A stretch of 64,000 nt of DNA. Source: Roseovarius nubinhibens ISM. GTDB taxonomy: Bacteria; Pseudomonadota; Alphaproteobacteria; Rhodobacterales; Rhodobacteraceae. A program made the position numbers and the translations under genes. Below are positions 32,624 through 41,636 of the stretch, piece by piece. The DNA lies in NCBI RefSeq assembly GCF_000152625.1, contig NZ_CH724156.1, positions 876,966 through 940,965 of the forward strand, written 5' to 3'. Numbering within the stretch: the stretch's first letter is position 1; the number at the start of each line of letters is the position of its first letter. The notes below the pieces were generated by a model that saw only the letters and a program-made list of their open reading frames with translations, did not search any database and was not told the origin of the DNA.

Positions 32624-34243
32624 ATGTCATATAAATTCTATTTCAACGGTCCCATCCTGACGATGGAGACCGACAGCCCCGAGGTGGGCGCCGTTCTGAC
32701 CAAGGACGACCGCATTGCCGCAACCGGATCAGAGGCTGCGCTGCGCGCCGAGCTGCCCGAGGGCACCGAGATGATCGACCTCGCCGGGCGCACGATGATC
32801 CCCGCCTTTCTCGACCCGCACGGGCATTTCCCCGACCCCGGTTTTGTCGCGCTCTTCCGCGTCGATATCGCCGCCCCGCCGCGCGGCGATTGCCGCGACA
32901 TCGCCACCGCCCTCGACCGGCTCCGCGCCAAGGCGGCCGAGACGCCCGAGGGCCAATGGATCATGGCGGTGAATTTCGACAACACCGCTCTGGCCGAGGG
33001 TCGGATGCCGACGCGGGACGAGCTTGATGGCGTCTCGACGCGCCATCCGGTCTGGGTCTTGCACACCTCCGGCCACAATGGCGTCGCCAATTCCCGCGCG
33101 CTGGCTGAACATGGCGTCACGCGCGACACGCCCGACCCGACCGGCGGCCGCTATGGCCGCGATACCGAGACCGGGCGGCTGACCGGGCTGATCGAAGGGC
33201 TCTCGGCCATGGGGCGCATGGGCGACACCGATTTTCTCATCGACCGCGACCGGTTCTGGCAAGGCTTCGACGCCTGCCGCGATGAATATCTGAGCCATGG
33301 CGTCACCTATGCCCAAAACGCCTGCGCGACGCGCGACATGATCGACCATTTCGCCAGCCTGCCCCCCGGGCGCGATCCCGGCATCGACATCCTGCTGCTG
33401 CCCATCAGCGCCGAGGAACCGGCGCTGAGCCAAGGCCCCGACGCGCTCGACTGGCCCGACACGCCCTATTTCACCCTCGGCCCGCGCAAGCTCTTTACCG
33501 ATGGCGCGTTTCAGCTCCAGACCGCTTTTCTGAGCCTGCCCTACCATCGCCCGGCCCACCCCGAGGCCCCCAGCGGTATGAGCTATATCACCCGCGAGCA
33601 CCTCTTTTCAGAGGTCGATAAACTGCACCGGATGGGGTTTCAGATCCATTGCCACTGCAATGGCGATGCCGCCTCCGATATGTTCCTCGATGCGGTTGCC
33701 GCAGCCCAAGACGCCCTGCCCCGCGACGATCACCGCCACACGATCATCCACGGTCAGGTGATGCGCGACGATCAATTCGCCCGCTGTGCGACCCTCGGCG
33801 TCACCATCAGCTTCTTCTCGGCCCATATCCATTTTTGGGGCGACCGGCATCTCGACACGTTCCTCGGCCCCGACCGGGCACAGCGCATCTCGCCCGCCGC
33901 CTCCGCCGCCCGCCACGGGCTGCGCTACACGATCCACAATGACGCCGCCGTGACCCCGACGCGGCCGCTGCATCTCGCCCATTGCGCGGTCAACCGGCGC
34001 ACCGCCTCCGGGCAGCTTCTGGGCGAGACGGAAAAGATCAGCGCCTATGAGGCCCTGCGCGCCCAGACCATCGACGCCGCCTGGCAGGTCTTTGAGGAGG
34101 ACAATCGCGGCTCGATCCGGGTCGGCAAGCTGGCCGATTTCGCCGTGCTCGACCGCAACCCTCTCGACCATCCCGAGGCGCTCGATCAGATGCGGGTCTG
34201 CCGCACCGTGCGGCGCGGCGACACGGTGTTCATCCGCGACTGA
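32624..34243 (+). CDS. Amidohydrolase, YtcJ-like (amidohydrolase 3 family)
   Basis: A 539-residue cytoplasmic enzyme of the YtcJ/amidohydrolase-3 type. The N-terminal beta domain runs into FLDPHGHF with metal ligands H66-x-H68. IHCHCNGD supplies the next histidines, and the C-terminal part (HNDAAVTPTRPLHLAHCAVNRRTASGQLLGE, then VGKLADFAVLDRNPL) is family-typical. The substrate in this family is rarely known; N-substituted amides and formamides are examples. It follows an orphan peptide-type binding protein, suggesting uptake and hydrolysis of the same amide. It is unrelated in detail to the amidohydrolase at 24941. Confidence 0.85.
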   Translation: MSYKFYFNGPILTMETDSPEVGAVLTKDDRIAATGSEAALRAELPEGTEMIDLAGRTMIPAFLDPHGHFPDPGFVALFRVDIAAPPRGDCRDIATALDRLRAKAAETPEGQWIMAVNFDNTALAEGRMPTRDELDGVSTRHPVWVLHTSGHNGVANSRALAEHGVTRDTPDPTGGRYGRDTETGRLTGLIEGLSAMGRMGDTDFLIDRDRFWQGFDACRDEYLSHGVTYAQNACATRDMIDHFASLPPGRDPGIDILLLPISAEEPALSQGPDALDWPDTPYFTLGPRKLFTDGAFQLQTAFLSLPYHRPAHPEAPSGMSYITREHLFSEVDKLHRMGFQIHCHCNGDAASDMFLDAVAAAQDALPRDDHRHTIIHGQVMRDDQFARCATLGVTISFFSAHIHFWGDRHLDTFLGPDRAQRISPAASAARHGLRYTIHNDAAVTPTRPLHLAHCAVNRRTASGQLLGETEKISAYEALRAQTIDAAWQVFEEDNRGSIRVGKLADFAVLDRNPLDHPEALDQMRVCRTVRRGDTVFIRD

Positions 34244-34315
34244 GCCCCCGATCCACCCCCCGCCGGTGAAATCCACCGATGCAATCTGGCCGGGCATTTG
34301 CTAGGTGAGAAGGAA

Positions 34316-34359
34316 CGCGCCGGTGTAAGGCGCGGATTGGGGGCCGTGCCACCGGCGCG
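34316..34359 (+). terminator. Inverted repeat between amidohydrolase and flippase genes
   Basis: CGCGCCGGTG (34316-34325) pairs perfectly with CACCGGCGCG (34350-34359) around a 24-base loop. It is 72 bases after the amidohydrolase stop and 21 bases before the flippase GTG, so it could be a terminator or a 5'-leader structure. Confidence 0.4.
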
Positions 34360-34380
34360 GCAAGAGGGGAGCAACGGCGC

Positions 34381-35751
34381 GTGACATCGCGGAACGGGGG
34401 CCACGGCCAGAGAACGATCATCGACCGCGTGCTGCGCGGCTCGGGCTTTATCGCCATGGGCATCCTTGGCGCCCAGGGCCTGCGGCTCGCCGGCAACCTG
34501 ATCCTGACCCGGCTGCTCTTTCCCGAGGCTTTCGGCCTCATGGCGCTGGTCAGCGTCTTCATCGTCGGGATGAAGATGTTCTCGGACATCGGCCTGCGCC
34601 CCTGGATCCAAAAGGACGACAAGGGCGACGATCCGGTCTATCTCGACACCGCCTGGACGCTTCAGGTCGGGCGCGGCGTGATGCTCTGGGTCTTTGCCTG
34701 CGTCATGGCGCTGCCGGTCGCGGGCTTTTTCAACGAACCGCTCCTGGCGCAGATCCTGCCCATCGCCGGGCTCGAACTGGTGGTCGCCGGGCTCATGCCG
34801 ACCCGCGTCGCCACCGCCCACCGGCACCTGCGGGTGAAACAGCTCACCGTGCTGCAAGTGGCGAGCCAGGCCATAGGGCTCAGCCTGATGATCCTCCTCG
34901 CCTGGCAGATGCAGAGCGTCTGGGCGCTGGTCTATGGCAGCCTCGCCAACACGCTCGTCCTTCTCGCCGCGATGCATTTCGGCCTGCCCGGCCATCGCAA
35001 CCGGCTCCGCCTCAACCGGGCGGCGGCGGCGAAAATCGTCTCCTTCGGCAAATGGATCTTCCTGAGCACGATCTGCGGCTTTGTCGTGGCCCAGGGCGAC
35101 AAGATCGTGCTGGGCAAGTTTCTCAGCGCCGAGGCGCTCGGCCTCTACACCATCGGCTTTTTCCTCGCGAGCTTTCCGGTGATGCTCATCGAAAAGGTGA
35201 CGCGCAAGGTGCTTATCCCGCTCTACCGCGAACAGCCCCCCGGCGCGTCACGCGAAAACTTTGCCCGCATCCGCAAGCTGCGCTTTGGCGTGACCGGCGG
35301 CATGTTCCTCCTGCTCACGGGGCTGGCCCTCCTTGGCCCGGTGATCACCGACATCCTCTACGATCCGCGCTATGCGGTCTCGGGCGTGATCCTCGTGCTG
35401 GTGGCCTGTGCGCAGATGCCGCTCGCCATCGGGCTCACCTATGATCAGGTGGCGCTGGCGCAGGGCAATTCCCGGCAATTCTTCGTGGTGGTGGCGATCA
35501 AGGCGGTGCTGATGCTGGCGCTGAGCCTGGCAGGCATCGCCACGTTCGGCATCGCCGGTGCGATTGCCGGACAGGGGGCGGCGCATCTGCTGACCCTGCC
35601 CGCGATCATCTGGCTCGCCCGGGCGCATGGCGCTTGGGACCGGCTGCATGATCTGGTGTTCCTGCTGGCGATGCTCGTTCTGGGCGGCACCGCGATCTGG
35701 CTGCATCAGGACGGGATTGCCGAATTGATCCGCCTCGGCGCCACCGGCTGA
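34381..35751 (+). CDS. Oligosaccharide flippase / polysaccharide biosynthesis membrane protein (Wzx-like)
   Basis: A 456-residue membrane protein with about twelve hydrophobic segments, starting at GTG 34381 with ribosome site AGGGGAGC. The N-terminal half (GSGFIAMGILGAQGLRLAGNLILTRLLFPEAFGLMALVSVFIVGMKMFSDIG in outline) is typical of polysaccharide flippases of the MOP superfamily. Such proteins move lipid-linked saccharides across the inner membrane for LPS or exopolysaccharide. The 3' end overlaps the convergent ParB-like gene by 46 bases. No glycosyltransferase genes are adjacent. Confidence 0.82.
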   Translation: MTSRNGGHGQRTIIDRVLRGSGFIAMGILGAQGLRLAGNLILTRLLFPEAFGLMALVSVFIVGMKMFSDIGLRPWIQKDDKGDDPVYLDTAWTLQVGRGVMLWVFACVMALPVAGFFNEPLLAQILPIAGLELVVAGLMPTRVATAHRHLRVKQLTVLQVASQAIGLSLMILLAWQMQSVWALVYGSLANTLVLLAAMHFGLPGHRNRLRLNRAAAAKIVSFGKWIFLSTICGFVVAQGDKIVLGKFLSAEALGLYTIGFFLASFPVMLIEKVTRKVLIPLYREQPPGASRENFARIRKLRFGVTGGMFLLLTGLALLGPVITDILYDPRYAVSGVILVLVACAQMPLAIGLTYDQVALAQGNSRQFFVVVAIKAVLMLALSLAGIATFGIAGAIAGQGAAHLLTLPAIIWLARAHGAWDRLHDLVFLLAMLVLGGTAIWLHQDGIAELIRLGATG

Positions 35752-36476
35752 GCCTCTTCGCGATAGCGCGCCTCGATCTCCGAGAGCGCCGCGGCAATTG
35801 CCGCCTCGCTGCCGCCATCGGGCAGCGCCGCGAGCCAGCGGCGATGCACCCCGATCACCCGCAGCGGAAACAGCCCCGACGCCCCGGCGGCCTTGGCCGA
35901 GGCCAGCCGATGCGTGCCATGCGCCGTCTTGATCAGCGTGCCATCGCGCCCGATCATCGCCTCCGGCAGATCCGCCCCCGGCCGCTGACGATAGCCTTCG
36001 CGCGCCATGGTCTCGAGCAGATCGACGAGATAGCCCTCGAACAGCGCGTCGAGCTCGGCCACATCCCGCGCCGCTTCGGTCTTGTGGGTAAACACCCCGC
36101 CCACGCCGATCAACTCGAGCCCCTGCTGATACCAGCGCGAGCGCCGATACTCCGGCAGGCTCTGATAGAGATCCGCGACGAGCCGGTATTCCTCGCGCTG
36201 CTCAAAAGGCCGCGCCCGCAAATCCCAGGTGCCGCGATAGACCCCGCGCCGCCCCAAGAGATATTTGAGCCGCAGCACCCCATGCCGATAGACCGGCTGC
36301 GGCAGGTTCTGCGCCGACCACACGACCCAGGGCAGATGCGGCTCGAGCGTGTGCAGCTCTACCCGATGCGGGTTCACCTCGAGAACCACGGGACGAAACA
36401 GCGGACGCGTCCCGCGCGCCCCCGGGGCGGGATCGGACAGGCCGGAGCCAGATTTCAAGGCAGATCGATCAGACAT
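35706..36476 (-). CDS. Hypothetical protein with ParB/sulfiredoxin-like motif
   Basis: A 256-residue protein without signal or membrane segments. The segment GRDGTLIKTAHGTHRLASAKAAG around residues 177-199 resembles the nucleotide-binding G-x-H-R motif of the ParB/sulfiredoxin fold. The N-terminal half has aromatic/arginine-rich stretches (WDLRARPFEQREEYRLVADLYQSLPEY). It follows the phosphotransferase gene by 8 bases and is co-transcribed with it. Its 3' end overlaps the flippase gene by 46 bases. The function is unknown; a kinase or nucleotide-dependent role is only suggested by the fold. Confidence 0.65.
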   Translation of the reverse strand: MSDRSALKSGSGLSDPAPGARGTRPLFRPVVLEVNPHRVELHTLEPHLPWVVWSAQNLPQPVYRHGVLRLKYLLGRRGVYRGTWDLRARPFEQREEYRLVADLYQSLPEYRRSRWYQQGLELIGVGGVFTHKTEAARDVAELDALFEGYLVDLLETMAREGYRQRPGADLPEAMIGRDGTLIKTAHGTHRLASAKAAGASGLFPLRVIGVHRRWLAALPDGGSEAAIAAALSEIEARYREEAQPVAPRRINSAIPS

Positions 36477-36484
36477 ACGGCTCT

Positions 36485-37405
36485 TTACTGCGAAAATTGC
36501 CGGGCAAACACTGTGGTTTCTTCCGCCATGGCGCGAAACATCTCTTCCGGGAAATGTTCGAGATCGCTTTGCATCTCGCCCAAGGCACAGAGCACATAAG
36601 AGGTCACATCGGCCCGCTCGCCATGCAACACGCGCAGCTGCCGCGCGACATGCTCGTCGACGAGCTTGGAGGGCGCGTTGCTGCTGATCGCAAAGCGGCA
36701 GAGATCAAAGAATGGATAGCCCGCCGACCGCGCCCCGGCCCAGTCGATCACCCCGAAAGGCATCGCTGCGGAGGGCCCCGACATCATCACATTGCCCATC
36801 CACAGATCGGAATGCTGCGCGCAATTGACCGGCGCCCAGCGCCCCGTCGCCAAACGCTCGCCCGCCGCATCCGCCGCCCGGCGCAAAAGGTCCGGATGGG
36901 CGGCATCCGCGCTCAGCCGCGCCAGATTGGCGGCAATCCGGCTCTGTTCCTGCGCGCCTGCCGGGACCTTGGTCTCGACCAGCATCCCCGACAGCCAGTC
37001 CATCACCTTGACGCGCAGCCCCCGCTTGGTGAGATAGCGCGACAACCGGCCTTGCGGCAGCTGGCCAAGCATCGGCCAGATCGCGAAAGACCGCCCTTCG
37101 AACTCGCCCGTCTCCAGCGGCTCGACAATCGGTTCGGCATAGCGATCCGAGAGCTTGCGCCGGATCTTGGTGAGCTTGCGCACCCCGCGCGCCACCAGAT
37201 CGGGATTGCCATCGCCGGACACGGTGACGAAGACCGACGTCCCCTCGGGCGTGGCCACCGCCAGTTTCGACGTGGCATCCGCCGCCTCTTCGGGGGCCGC
37301 GACCACATCCGACAACACCGCCCCCACCGCGCCGACCGGGTCGGAAAACGCGGGCGCGCGTTGCAGCCGACAGGTCAGATCGGCAAGGGATACAGGGTCG
37401 ATCAT
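36485..37405 (-). CDS. Phosphotransferase (aminoglycoside phosphotransferase/choline-kinase fold)
   Basis: A 306-residue protein of the APH/choline-kinase-like family. The catalytic loop CAQHSDLWMGNVM carries the expected H-x-D-x4-N arrangement and FGVIDWAGA the metal-binding DW motif, followed by YPFFDLCRF. It phosphorylates a small molecule; antibiotic resistance is not implied. The partner gene downstream has a ParB-like motif, and a flippase is encoded next to it, so a role in modifying a cell-surface sugar or lipid is possible. Confidence 0.78.
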   Translation of the reverse strand: MIDPVSLADLTCRLQRAPAFSDPVGAVGAVLSDVVAAPEEAADATSKLAVATPEGTSVFVTVSGDGNPDLVARGVRKLTKIRRKLSDRYAEPIVEPLETGEFEGRSFAIWPMLGQLPQGRLSRYLTKRGLRVKVMDWLSGMLVETKVPAGAQEQSRIAANLARLSADAAHPDLLRRAADAAGERLATGRWAPVNCAQHSDLWMGNVMMSGPSAAMPFGVIDWAGARSAGYPFFDLCRFAISSNAPSKLVDEHVARQLRVLHGERADVTSYVLCALGEMQSDLEHFPEEMFRAMAEETTVFARQFSQ

Positions 37406-37790
37406 GAGCGCGAAGCTCCTAAGCCAAAATAATTTTCACTGGCAGACGCGGCCATACTCAAATCAAACAGGTGCTCTTGCGCTGTGGCGGCCCAGAGGCC
37501 AAGCCGCGCAGAGTGTCACGGCCCTGTCATGAAGGCTGTGTATACGCCTTGCGGAGGCGATACAGCGCTCGGATCACAGGGCCCGCCCCAAAACGCGACG
37601 GAACAACACGCACTCAAACAGGTAGATTTCGCCAGAACTGCCTGAAAAAGCGTGCAAATCCTGACGACCCTCGAAACCCGAGGTGTCTCAGGGTACTAGA
37701 TCGCCGCGCTATTTTCAATTGTATCAGCTCTGTGACACTGCGTTCCGGTGCATTTTTCCCGGAAATATCAAGGTGATCCCAGCCCCGGCT
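37406..37790. other. 385-base gap with a candidate structured element
   Basis: No convincing gene is seen between the phosphotransferase and sulfotransferase-like genes; small open frames lack family features. At 37521-37582, GCCCTGT and ACAGGGC enclose a hairpin (TGTAT-A-CGCCT, loop TGCGG, AGGCG-ATACA; 37539-37564). It could be part of the phosphotransferase 5' leader or a small RNA. The rest shows nothing recognisable. Confidence 0.35.
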
Positions 37791-38666
37791 TTAGGGTGTG
37801 ATCATCGTCACGCCGGGGATATGGCCAATGGCCTCGCAATCCTCGTCATAGATCACTGACAGATCCTCGATCATGCTGTCGGTCCAGCCCGGCAGATCGA
37901 GCTCTTCGTCAAGCGCCTCTTCCTTCGCGAACTTGTCGAGAAAGGCCACGATGACCCGGCGCCGCTGCACCTCGCTCATATCGGGATGCTGATCGACATA
38001 GGCGAGGAACCGCTTCATCCCGGCACCGCTCATGATCTCATGCAGCAGGTAGAACTCGCCATCGAGCCGCAAGGTCGCGTCGACCCCGGCCATCTCGCGC
38101 AGCACCTCGCCCCAGATGAGCGGCGTATCCTCGTTGCACCAGACCGTCACCGGCAGATCCGGCACCTCGCGGCTGATCCGCGAGAGCATGTCGGACCACA
38201 GGATGTCCCTCGGCTCGCCACCGCCGATATATTCCGACACGCTATGCGCCCGCGCCTCATGCGCCAGCGCCGGCAACAGCCCTCCGGGATCGCGCAGCGC
38301 GAGGAAAAGCTCGACATCGTCGAGATGGAAAATCTCTTGAAACAGCCGCAACCGCGCCACCGCCGCCGGGTAGAACAGCCCCGAATTCACCGCCATGCGC
38401 GGCGTGCCGAAAAACCCGTGATTGCTGAGGATAAGCCGCTCTGTCCCCTCCGGCACCCGCATCTTTTCCAGCACCCGCGCCCGCGTGTCCGCCGGCAGCC
38501 CGGACTGCAGCCCCTCATTGAGAAGATCGCGCAGCAATTTGCGATAGCTGTTGGGATGCGGCACGGCTGTTCCCAGCTCCGACAGGATCGGCTCATTGCC
38601 CATCAGGCATTTCACCAGCTTGTCGTCGTCCGTCTTATGCGCACCGGCGTGAATGATGACCTGCAT
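37791..38666 (-). CDS. Sulfotransferase-like protein of unknown function
   Basis: A 291-residue cytoplasmic protein. The N-terminal MQVIIHAGAHKTDDD resembles the HxGxxKT/S P-loop that binds 5'-phosphosulfate in sulfotransferases, with aspartates in place of the usual small residues after KT. LILSNHGFFGTPR and ELFLALRDPGGLLPAL correspond to the second strand and the 3'-phosphate region (SxxxFxxxxR and R-P/R-D type). Such proteins are frequent in Roseobacter genomes near surface-glycan genes. Activity cannot be asserted because the P-loop is atypical. Confidence 0.65.
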   Translation of the reverse strand: MQVIIHAGAHKTDDDKLVKCLMGNEPILSELGTAVPHPNSYRKLLRDLLNEGLQSGLPADTRARVLEKMRVPEGTERLILSNHGFFGTPRMAVNSGLFYPAAVARLRLFQEIFHLDDVELFLALRDPGGLLPALAHEARAHSVSEYIGGGEPRDILWSDMLSRISREVPDLPVTVWCNEDTPLIWGEVLREMAGVDATLRLDGEFYLLHEIMSGAGMKRFLAYVDQHPDMSEVQRRRVIVAFLDKFAKEEALDEELDLPGWTDSMIEDLSVIYDEDCEAIGHIPGVTMITP

Positions 38667-38955
38667 ATGTCTCCTACCTTGGCCGTTCTGGCCTTGGCCC
38701 GTCTGGCCTGCCTCGCGCGATCCCTGTGGCCCGCCCGAAGGGGGCGCGTGGCACCGTCTGCTGTGATGTCGCCCATGACTAGCCCTCGATCAAGGCCAAA
38801 AAAGGACCGGCCCGCGGCGTGTTTCGGGTCGTTTCACCGCGCAAACCCCTGACAATTATGGTCAGCAGCACCGCGCAGGGCCCCCGCCCCGCCCCTCGGC
38901 GCTTGAAGCTCGGCGGAAAAACATCACATTCTGGGTCCAGACAAAGGAATCCCTT

Positions 38956-41154
38956 ATGCCCTATGCCCATTCCGACGGCTCGCAGCCGATGATGCACGCC
39001 CCCGCGCCGGATGTGAAGGCGCGGCCCAAGCTCGAGGGCGGCAAGCGGTTCGAAATGGTGACCGAGTTTTCCGCCGCCGGCGATCAGCCCACCGCCATCG
39101 CCGAGCTGACCCAAGGCGTGACCGAGGGCGAGCGCGATCAGGTACTGCTGGGCGCGACCGGCACCGGCAAGACCTTCACCATGGCCAAGGTGATCGAGGA
39201 AACCCAGCGCCCCGCCATCATCCTCGCCCCGAACAAGACCCTCGCGGCGCAGCTCTACGGCGAATTCAAAGGCTTCTTTCCCAACAACGCCGTCGAATAT
39301 TTCGTCAGCTACTACGACTACTACCAACCCGAGGCCTATGTGCCGCGCTCCGACACCTTCATCGAGAAGGAAAGCCAGATCAACGAACAGATCGACCGGA
39401 TGCGCCACTCGGCCACCCGCGCGCTTCTGGAACGCGACGACGTGATCATCGTGGCCTCGGTCTCGTGCATCTACGGCATCGGCAGCGTCGAAACCTATGG
39501 CGCGATGACCCAGGACCTCAAGGTCGGCTCGGATTATGATCAGCGCAAGGTCATCGCCGATCTCGTGGCCCAGCAATACCGCCGCAATGACCACGGGTTT
39601 CAGCGCGGCTCATTCCGGGTGCGCGGCGACAGTCTCGAAATCTGGCCCGCCCACCTTGATGACCGCGCCTGGAAGCTGAGCTTTTTCGGCGAAGAGCTCG
39701 AGGCGATCACCGAGTTTGACCCGCTCACCGGCGAAAAGACCGACACGTTCGATCAGATCCGCGTCTATGCCAACAGCCACTATGTGACGCCGAAACCGAC
39801 GATGCAGCAGGCCATCATCGGCATCAAGAAAGAGCTGCGCCAGCGGCTCGATCAGCTCGTCGGCGAGGGCAAGCTTCTGGAGGCGCAGCGGCTCGAACAG
39901 CGCTGCAATTTCGATCTCGAAATGCTCGAGGCGACCGGCGTCTGCAACGGGATCGAGAACTATTCGCGCTATCTCACCGGCCGCGCCCCGGGCGAGCCGC
40001 CCCCCACACTTTTCGAATTCATCCCCGACAATGCCATCGTTTTCGCGGATGAAAGCCATGTGAGCGTGCCGCAGATCGGCGGCATGTACCGGGGCGACTA
40101 TCGTCGCAAATTCACCCTCGCCGAACATGGCTTTCGCCTGCCGTCCTGCATGGACAACCGTCCGCTCAAATTCGAGGAATGGGATGCGATGCGGCCGCAA
40201 TCGGTCTTTGTCTCGGCCACCCCGGCGGCGTGGGAGCTCGAACAGACCGGCGGCGTCTTTACCGAACAGGTGATCCGCCCCACCGGGCTTCTCGATCCCC
40301 AGATCGAAATCCGCCCGGTCGAGACCCAGGTCGATGACCTGCTCGACGAGGTGCGCCGGGTCTCGGCGGCGGGCTATCGCACGCTCTGCACCACGCTGAC
40401 CAAGCGCATGGCCGAGGATCTCACCGAATATATGCATGAACAGGGCATCCGCGTGCGCTACATGCATTCCGACATCGACACGATCGAACGGATCGAGATC
40501 CTGCGCGACCTGCGGCTCGGGGCCTTTGACGTGCTGATCGGGATCAACCTGCTGCGCGAGGGGCTCGACATTCCCGAATGCGGGCTGGTGGCCATTCTCG
40601 ACGCCGACAAGGAGGGGTTCCTGCGCTCGGAAACCTCGCTCATTCAGACCATCGGCCGCGCCGCCCGCAACGCCGATGGCCGGGTGATCATGTATGCCGA
40701 CCGCATCACCGGCTCGATGGAACGCGCCATGGGCGAGACCGAGCGCCGCCGCGCCAAGCAGATCGCCTATAACGAGGAACACGGCATCACCCCGGCCACG
40801 GTCAAGAAGAACGTCGAGGACATTCTCGCCGGGCTCTACAAGGGCGACACCGATCAATCCCGCGTCACCGCCACGATCGACAAATCCCTGCATGGCGGCA
40901 ATCTCGAAACCGTGCTCGAAGGGCTGCGCGCCGACATGCGCAAGGCCGCCGAGAACCTCGAATTCGAAGAGGCCGCGCGCCTGCGCGACGAGGTCAAGCG
41001 GCTGGAGGCGGTCGATCTCGCCGTGGCCGACGACCCGCTCGCCCGGCAATCCGCCATCGAGGCGGCAGGCGAGGCCGCCAAAGGCGCCCGCGGCCGCTCC
41101 ACCGCAGGTCGCCCCGGCCAGCGCGGCGGCAATGTGAAACGGAAAGGGCGGTAA
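38956..41154 (+). CDS. uvrB: Excinuclease ABC subunit B
   Basis: A 732-residue UvrB. Helicase motif I reads [14 protein letters not shown]. The beta-hairpin that opens DNA is recognisable ([25 protein letters not shown] in outline). Motif II ADESHVS, motif [11 protein letters not shown] and the C-terminal UVR coiled coil ([28 protein letters not shown]) that contacts UvrC are present. UvrB acts in the cytoplasm in nucleotide excision repair with UvrA and UvrC, verifying damage. It has an extra N-terminal segment of ~35 residues and a basic low-complexity tail ([15 protein letters not shown]), both common in alphaproteobacteria. I saw no GTTC-N7-GTTC LexA box directly upstream. Confidence 0.97.
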   Translation: MPYAHSDGSQPMMHAPAPDVKARPKLEGGKRFEMVTEFSAAGDQPTAIAELTQGVTEGERDQVLLGATGTGKTFTMAKVIEETQRPAIILAPNKTLAAQLYGEFKGFFPNNAVEYFVSYYDYYQPEAYVPRSDTFIEKESQINEQIDRMRHSATRALLERDDVIIVASVSCIYGIGSVETYGAMTQDLKVGSDYDQRKVIADLVAQQYRRNDHGFQRGSFRVRGDSLEIWPAHLDDRAWKLSFFGEELEAITEFDPLTGEKTDTFDQIRVYANSHYVTPKPTMQQAIIGIKKELRQRLDQLVGEGKLLEAQRLEQRCNFDLEMLEATGVCNGIENYSRYLTGRAPGEPPPTLFEFIPDNAIVFADESHVSVPQIGGMYRGDYRRKFTLAEHGFRLPSCMDNRPLKFEEWDAMRPQSVFVSATPAAWELEQTGGVFTEQVIRPTGLLDPQIEIRPVETQVDDLLDEVRRVSAAGYRTLCTTLTKRMAEDLTEYMHEQGIRVRYMHSDIDTIERIEILRDLRLGAFDVLIGINLLREGLDIPECGLVAILDADKEGFLRSETSLIQTIGRAARNADGRVIMYADRITGSMERAMGETERRRAKQIAYNEEHGITPATVKKNVEDILAGLYKGDTDQSRVTATIDKSLHGGNLETVLEGLRADMRKAAENLEFEEAARLRDEVKRLEAVDLAVADDPLARQSAIEAAGEAAKGARGRSTAGRPGQRGGNVKRKGR

Positions 41155-41351
41155 CGTCGGGCCGCGGTGCGGCGATCCCCCCGCTCAGGATCGCGCTTTA
41201 TCCCGGCCACGCCCCTCCGCCCCATCCGTCTCGGGGTGTCGCCAGCCAAATCGCCGTGCCGGGGGGCGGCCCGGCGATGCGCGGCGGCCTGCGGCCTTGT
41301 CCCGCGCGTGCGTTAACCGTCGTTTAACCACGCCCGCGCCATGCTGCGGGA

Positions 41352-41597
41352 ATGCAAAACCGTAACTCGCCTTTGACCCCAGAGAATTGGCTGCGCGATC
41401 TCTTCGCCTCCAAAGCCGTGCAAGAGGGCGGCGTGATCCGGCGCAAGGCGCGGGATGTGGAACGGTTTGCGGGCATGGGATTGTTCTGGGCCGAAATTCA
41501 CCGGCGCGGCTATCAGGTGGCGGAGAACGGCGGTCAATTCGTCATTTTCTGCAACCGCGCGCCGGTCCGATTTCTCACCGACCCACCGCAGTCTTGA
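41352..41597 (+). CDS. Small conserved-looking protein of unknown function
   Basis: An 81-residue protein with balanced composition (NWLRDLFASKAVQEGGVIRRKARDVERFAGMGLFWAEI in outline, then YQVAENGGQFVIFCNRAP). No signal or membrane segment. The frame has normal codon use for the region and sits alone between uvrB and the nuclease gene, so it is probably real. Its TGA stop lies within the first of two hairpins that end the transcript. Small proteins of this type occur in Rhodobacteraceae without a known role. Confidence 0.6.
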   Translation: MQNRNSPLTPENWLRDLFASKAVQEGGVIRRKARDVERFAGMGLFWAEIHRRGYQVAENGGQFVIFCNRAPVRFLTDPPQS

Positions 41598-41631
41598 AAA
41601 GACTGCGACAGGAAATCTTTTCAAGATTTCC
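41588..41631. terminator. Pair of mutually inverted hairpins between convergent genes
   Basis: Hairpin 1: GCAGTCTT-GAA-AAGACTGC (41588-41606). Hairpin 2: GGAAATCTT-TTC-AAGATTTCC (41611-41631). Both stems are perfect. The core TCTTGAAAAGA of the first is the reverse complement of the core TCTTTTCAAGA of the second, so one longer stem is an alternative fold. The pair separates the small plus-strand gene from the minus-strand nuclease gene and likely terminates both. Confidence 0.7.
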
Positions 41632-41636
41632 CCACC

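Noticed and set aside
37471..37776. 101-codon open frame in the 385-base gap
   Set aside because: Arg/Pro/Ser-rich, no ribosome site and no family features; it overlaps the structured element.
38667..38955. LexA (SOS) box upstream of uvrB
   Set aside because: I looked for the alphaproteobacterial GTTC-N7-GTTC pattern and did not find it in the 289-base interval, which holds nothing else recognisable.
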